DNA from: Acinetobacter calcoaceticus
GTDB lineage: Bacteria; Pseudomonadota; Gammaproteobacteria; Pseudomonadales; Moraxellaceae
Direction of reading: 5' to 3'
DNA length: 64,000 bases
NCBI RefSeq assembly: GCF_900520355.1
Contig: NZ_LS999521.1
Span: 2,852,001 to 2,916,000 of the forward strand
A program made the position numbers and the translations under genes. The notes beneath the pieces were generated by a model. It saw nothing but the letters and a program-made list of their open reading frames with translations, was not told the origin of the DNA and made no database searches. Positions 61,139 to 64,000 of the stretch are shown piece by piece; position 1 is the stretch's first letter, and the number at the start of each line of letters is the position of its first letter.

Positions 61139-62083
61139 ATGAAGCCGTTATTTGAACAACAGAGTATTTCCACCCCGCAGACTCAGCCGGCTGTAGCACC
61201 CTCTTTAACTCCAACTCGCCTCGCTACAGCCGGCCAATTTATTGCTGTCGTCATGATTTGGTCGCTTACCCCACTCGCAGCCGTCTGGACAGTACAAGAA
61301 ATTCATTGGGCATGGGGGTTATTTATTCGATTCAGTTTGGCAATTCCTATTGCCTTACTCTGTTTGCATTTTTTTCGTTTAAAACTCATCTTTAGTAAAA
61401 AAGCAATTTTAAGTTATTGTGCCGGAGCCATTGGTTTATTTGGCTCTATGGCCTTTTGCTACATGGGTGCAGATAAAGTTCCCTCTGCCATTATTTCAAT
61501 TATTTACGGTACTTCTCCGTTAGTGTCCGGACTCATCAGCTCTTTTTTATTAAGGCGTGAACGTTTTTCGGCATGGCAGTGGCTTGGGCTCGGTATTGCT
61601 CTGGTCGGGATGAGCTTTACTTTAGGACTATCTTCATCAGGTTTTCAGTTCAACCGCACCGGTATTATATTAGAACTGATTGCGATGCTGTTTTATGTAT
61701 TGTCGACTTTTGCAGTAAAATCCGTTGGCGCACATATTCCGCCAATTACACAAATGACAGGTGCTACTCTTGTTTCATGGGTAGGTTATGTATGTCTATT
61801 ACCTTTCTTTTGGTCACATCTTCCAACTGAGTTCCCAAGCCTGAAAATTTCAATAGCAGTCTTTTATAGTGCAGTCTTTTCATCTGTGCTTGCCATGATT
61901 TTTTATTATCAACTCATTAAGGTACTACAACCGACCACTGTGTTGCTCATTACCATTATTACCCCTGTTCTCGCTACATTTTGGGGAACATGGTTCAACC
62001 ATGAACAGCTCAGCTCACACCTTATTTTAGGTTTAACCCTGTTATGCCTAGGACTAGTTATGTATTCACGTCGTCCAACATAA
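61139..62083 (+). CDS. EamA/DMT-family transporter
   Basis: A 314-residue inner-membrane transporter with ten helices in two EamA repeats (about 38-155 and 175-310). Typical signatures are A-D-K-V-P-S-A-I-I-S-I-I-Y-G-T-S-P-L at the end of the first repeat and L-Q-P-T-T-V-L-L-I-T-I-I-T-P-V in the second. The N-terminal 25 residues form a hydrophilic tail rich in Q, P and T. Members export amino acids or other metabolites; the substrate is unknown. A ribosome-binding CTGGAG precedes the ATG. The orphan terminator upstream suggests regulated read-through. Confidence 0.87.
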   Translation: MKPLFEQQSISTPQTQPAVAPSLTPTRLATAGQFIAVVMIWSLTPLAAVWTVQEIHWAWGLFIRFSLAIPIALLCLHFFRLKLIFSKKAILSYCAGAIGLFGSMAFCYMGADKVPSAIISIIYGTSPLVSGLISSFLLRRERFSAWQWLGLGIALVGMSFTLGLSSSGFQFNRTGIILELIAMLFYVLSTFAVKSVGAHIPPITQMTGATLVSWVGYVCLLPFFWSHLPTEFPSLKISIAVFYSAVFSSVLAMIFYYQLIKVLQPTTVLLITIITPVLATFWGTWFNHEQLSSHLILGLTLLCLGLVMYSRRPT

Positions 62084-62089
62084 TGTTTG

Positions 62090-62120
62090 ATAACCTGATT
62101 GGGACCACTCATCAGGTTAT
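62090..62120 (+). terminator. Hairpin after the EamA gene, no T-tract
   Basis: A perfect 10-bp stem (62090-62099 with 62111-62120) with an 11-base loop. The sequence after it has few T residues, so it is at best a weak or factor-assisted terminator. Confidence 0.45.
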
Positions 62121-62279
62121 TCTACCCCCTCATATTTATATTAATCTTAAGAATAAAAGTTTAGTTTTATTTTAATCCCTCCTTCTATTTTTGTTTACGA
62201 AGTAGTCTATAAATTGTATTTGACAGTTTTCTAACGAACGTTTAAAAACTTATTAAAGACAAATAAAGGACATCACGAT

Positions 62280-63068
62280 ATGTCAAATCAAGAAGGAAAA
62301 GTTAGCCGTGAAACCCGCGGACATATTTTTTTAATTGGGCTGGATCGGGCAGCAAAACGTAATGCTTTTGACAGCCACATGATTAAAGATTTATCACAAG
62401 CACTCACTGAATATGAAAATAATGATGAGCTGCGCTGTGCAGTAATATTTGCCCATGGTGACCATTTTACGGCTGGATTAGACCTCGTAGAGTTACAACC
62501 TAAACTTGCTACTGGTGTTTTTGATTTTAGTGATGAAGAAGTTAATCCTTGGGGCACAGTTGGACGAAAACTGAGTAAACCGTTGATTGTTGCGGTACAA
62601 GGTTATTGCTACACCGCAGGCATTGAACTCTTTCTAAATGCAGACATTGCTTTAGCAAGTGAAAATACTCAGTTTGCACAAATGGAAGTCCAACGTGGCA
62701 TCTTACCTTTTGGTGGGGCAACAGCACGCTTTACTCAAGCTGCGGGTTGGGCCAAAGCCATGCGCTACTTGCTTACGGGTGACCCTTTTGATGCAAAAGC
62801 CGCCTTGGATATGAACCTAATTACAGAAATTTGTCCTGAAGGTACTGAACTCAACCGTGCAATAGAGCTCGCTGAACATATTGCTCAAGCGGCTCCACTC
62901 GCGGTAAAAGCTACCCTAGCTTCAGCACGTGAAGCCATCAATGAAGGTTATCAAGCTGCATTTAGTCAGTTACAAAATCATCTTCATCCCTTATTAAAAA
63001 CTGAAGATGTACAAGAAGGAGTTTTTGCCATGTTGCAAAAAAGACCTCCTGTTTTTAAAGGTAAATAA
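62280..63068 (+). CDS. Enoyl-CoA hydratase/isomerase (crotonase) family protein
   Basis: A 262-residue crotonase-fold enzyme. The CoA-binding and oxyanion-hole segments are R-A-A-K-R-N-A-F-D, H-G-D-H-F-T-A-G-L-D-L and Q-G-Y-C-Y-T-A-G-I-E-L-F-L-N-A-D-I-A-L-A. At the usual second catalytic Glu position the sequence reads E-V-Q-R-G-I-L-P-F-G-G, so one Glu is retained near 138. It acts on acyl-CoA thioesters in the cytoplasm, hydrating or isomerising them. It is followed after 34 bases by an alpha/beta hydrolase gene and is probably cotranscribed with it. Confidence 0.88.
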   Translation: MSNQEGKVSRETRGHIFLIGLDRAAKRNAFDSHMIKDLSQALTEYENNDELRCAVIFAHGDHFTAGLDLVELQPKLATGVFDFSDEEVNPWGTVGRKLSKPLIVAVQGYCYTAGIELFLNADIALASENTQFAQMEVQRGILPFGGATARFTQAAGWAKAMRYLLTGDPFDAKAALDMNLITEICPEGTELNRAIELAEHIAQAAPLAVKATLASAREAINEGYQAAFSQLQNHLHPLLKTEDVQEGVFAMLQKRPPVFKGK

Positions 63069-63102
63069 CTTTCATCACGCTAGAAAAATAAAGAGAAAAG
63101 CA

Positions 63103-63987
63103 ATGCAATTAGCAACTCAAACGAACGAACAGCTTAGCCAAAATGTACAATTTTCAGCTTTAGATGGCTATCAACTCTACGGCACACGTTACTTTACGAC
63201 GACACCAGCTAAAGCCAATATTGTCGTTGCCGGAGCTACTGGCGTACCACACGAGTTTTACCGTCGCTTTGCTGAATATATGACGCAATATAGTTATCAA
63301 GTATTTACCTTTGATTATCGCGGTGTGGGGAAATCGAGTCCCAAATCTTTAAAAGGCTTTGATATGTCTTACCTCGACTGGGGCAAACTCGATTTAGCAG
63401 GTGCCATTGAATATTTGTCAAAAGAACCCCTACCACTTTTAATGGTGGGTCATTCTTACGGCGGGCATGCATTAGGGCTATTACCTAATCATGATAAATT
63501 ATTGGCCTGCTACACCTTTGGCACTGGGGCTGGCTGGCATGGCTATATGCCACTCAAAGAACGTTTTAAAGTTCAAGTGGTCTGGAATATCGTGTTTCCG
63601 CCTATTGTTGCGGTGACAGGTTATTTACCTTGGAGCAAATTTAATATGGGTTCTGATTTGCCTCTGAATGTTTATAAACAGTGGCGTAAATGGTGTAAAC
63701 ATCCCAAGTACTTTTTTGCTGACCCAGAACAGCAACATTTAATTGAGCAATATGCCTCAGTTAAAACACCAATTTATGCAACCTCTGCCCTTGATGATGA
63801 CTGGGCTTTACCGACTTCTTGCCGTGCATTTATGCAATATTATCGACAAGCTCCGGTCACCTACATTAGCCTTCAACCACAAGATGTTTCAATGAAAACC
63901 ATTGGGCACATGGGCTACTTTAAAAAAGGTGCTGAACAGATCTGGAGTAAAGTCCGCACCACTTTTGATGATTTGGTAAAAGCCTGA
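63103..63987 (+). CDS. Alpha/beta hydrolase, 294 residues
   Basis: A cytoplasmic alpha/beta hydrolase of the YheT/serine-aminopeptidase-like group. Motifs: F-T-F-D-Y-R-G-V-G-K-S-S (about 72-83), the nucleophile elbow G-H-S-Y-G-G-H-A-L, an acidic residue in S-A-L-D-D-D-W-A and the His in I-G-H-M-G-Y-F. I start at the ATG at 63103, preceded by AGAGAAAAG; the longer frame overlaps the crotonase gene. The pairing with a crotonase suggests ester or thioester metabolism, but the substrate is unknown. The stop lies 13 bases before the window ends. Confidence 0.86.
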   Translation: MQLATQTNEQLSQNVQFSALDGYQLYGTRYFTTTPAKANIVVAGATGVPHEFYRRFAEYMTQYSYQVFTFDYRGVGKSSPKSLKGFDMSYLDWGKLDLAGAIEYLSKEPLPLLMVGHSYGGHALGLLPNHDKLLACYTFGTGAGWHGYMPLKERFKVQVVWNIVFPPIVAVTGYLPWSKFNMGSDLPLNVYKQWRKWCKHPKYFFADPEQQHLIEQYASVKTPIYATSALDDDWALPTSCRAFMQYYRQAPVTYISLQPQDVSMKTIGHMGYFKKGAEQIWSKVRTTFDDLVKA

Positions 63988-64000
63988 TTTATATTTTGGA

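Overview
The window reads as chromosomal DNA from an Acinetobacter of the A. calcoaceticus-baumannii group. This is inferred from gene content and order (rubA-rubB-estB-oxyR, a secreted mutarotase, a PirA/FepA-type receptor, low GC, K/N/I-rich codon use), not from a database search. It looks like core genome broken up by metabolic islands. I see no insertion sequence, prophage, CRISPR array, rRNA or tRNA.

Region by region. 1-3350: rubredoxin (3' end only), rubredoxin reductase, an esterase and OxyR, an alkane-oxidation electron-transfer and oxidative-stress operon. 3350-17900: housekeeping and envelope genes: a SPOR protein, polyphosphate kinase, MtgA transglycosylase, a rhomboid protease, the YbbA/YbbP ABC system divergent from a TesA-like esterase, beta-carbonic anhydrase, a lipase-like hydrolase, an unknown protein, a Fur-boxed TonB receptor and NfuA. 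18000-23850: a second rhomboid, a lipoprotein sulfatase translationally coupled to a lipoprotein formylglycine-generating enzyme, a tiny lipoprotein, a predicted three-way-junction RNA element, and an unknown 515-residue protein. 23890-31180: D-serine ammonia-lyase, a Pit-type phosphate transporter and MetH. 31218-39511: an AT-rich orphan lipoprotein, a split-transketolase/MFS/SDR operon with a divergent LysR regulator, an unknown protein and mutarotase. 39581-43645: an Fsr-like exporter with a divergent AraC regulator, glutaminase-STAS and a peptide deformylase.

43886-59785 is the main accessory block. A run of 13 closely spaced minus-strand genes, followed by a porin, encodes a Rieske oxygenase with its own ferredoxin and ferredoxin reductase, a small unknown protein, two SDRs, an extradiol (VOC) dioxygenase, an MFS importer, a cupin, an alpha/beta hydrolase, an aspartate-dehydrogenase-like enzyme, an aldehyde dehydrogenase and a ThDP enzyme. 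A divergent IclR regulator flanks it, with a good promoter and two palindromes in the shared region. Together they look like a complete upper pathway for ring hydroxylation, dehydrogenation, ring cleavage and C-C hydrolysis of an unidentified aromatic compound, with an atypical lower pathway. This is my best candidate for an undescribed system.

59827-64000: a small unknown protein, PnuC, an intergenic segment with an orphan terminator and possible leader peptide ahead of an EamA transporter, an enoyl-CoA hydratase and an alpha/beta hydrolase.

Most start codons were chosen from the Shine-Dalgarno context. Several longest-possible reading frames begin at TTG or GTG codons, and I moved those starts to internal ATGs.
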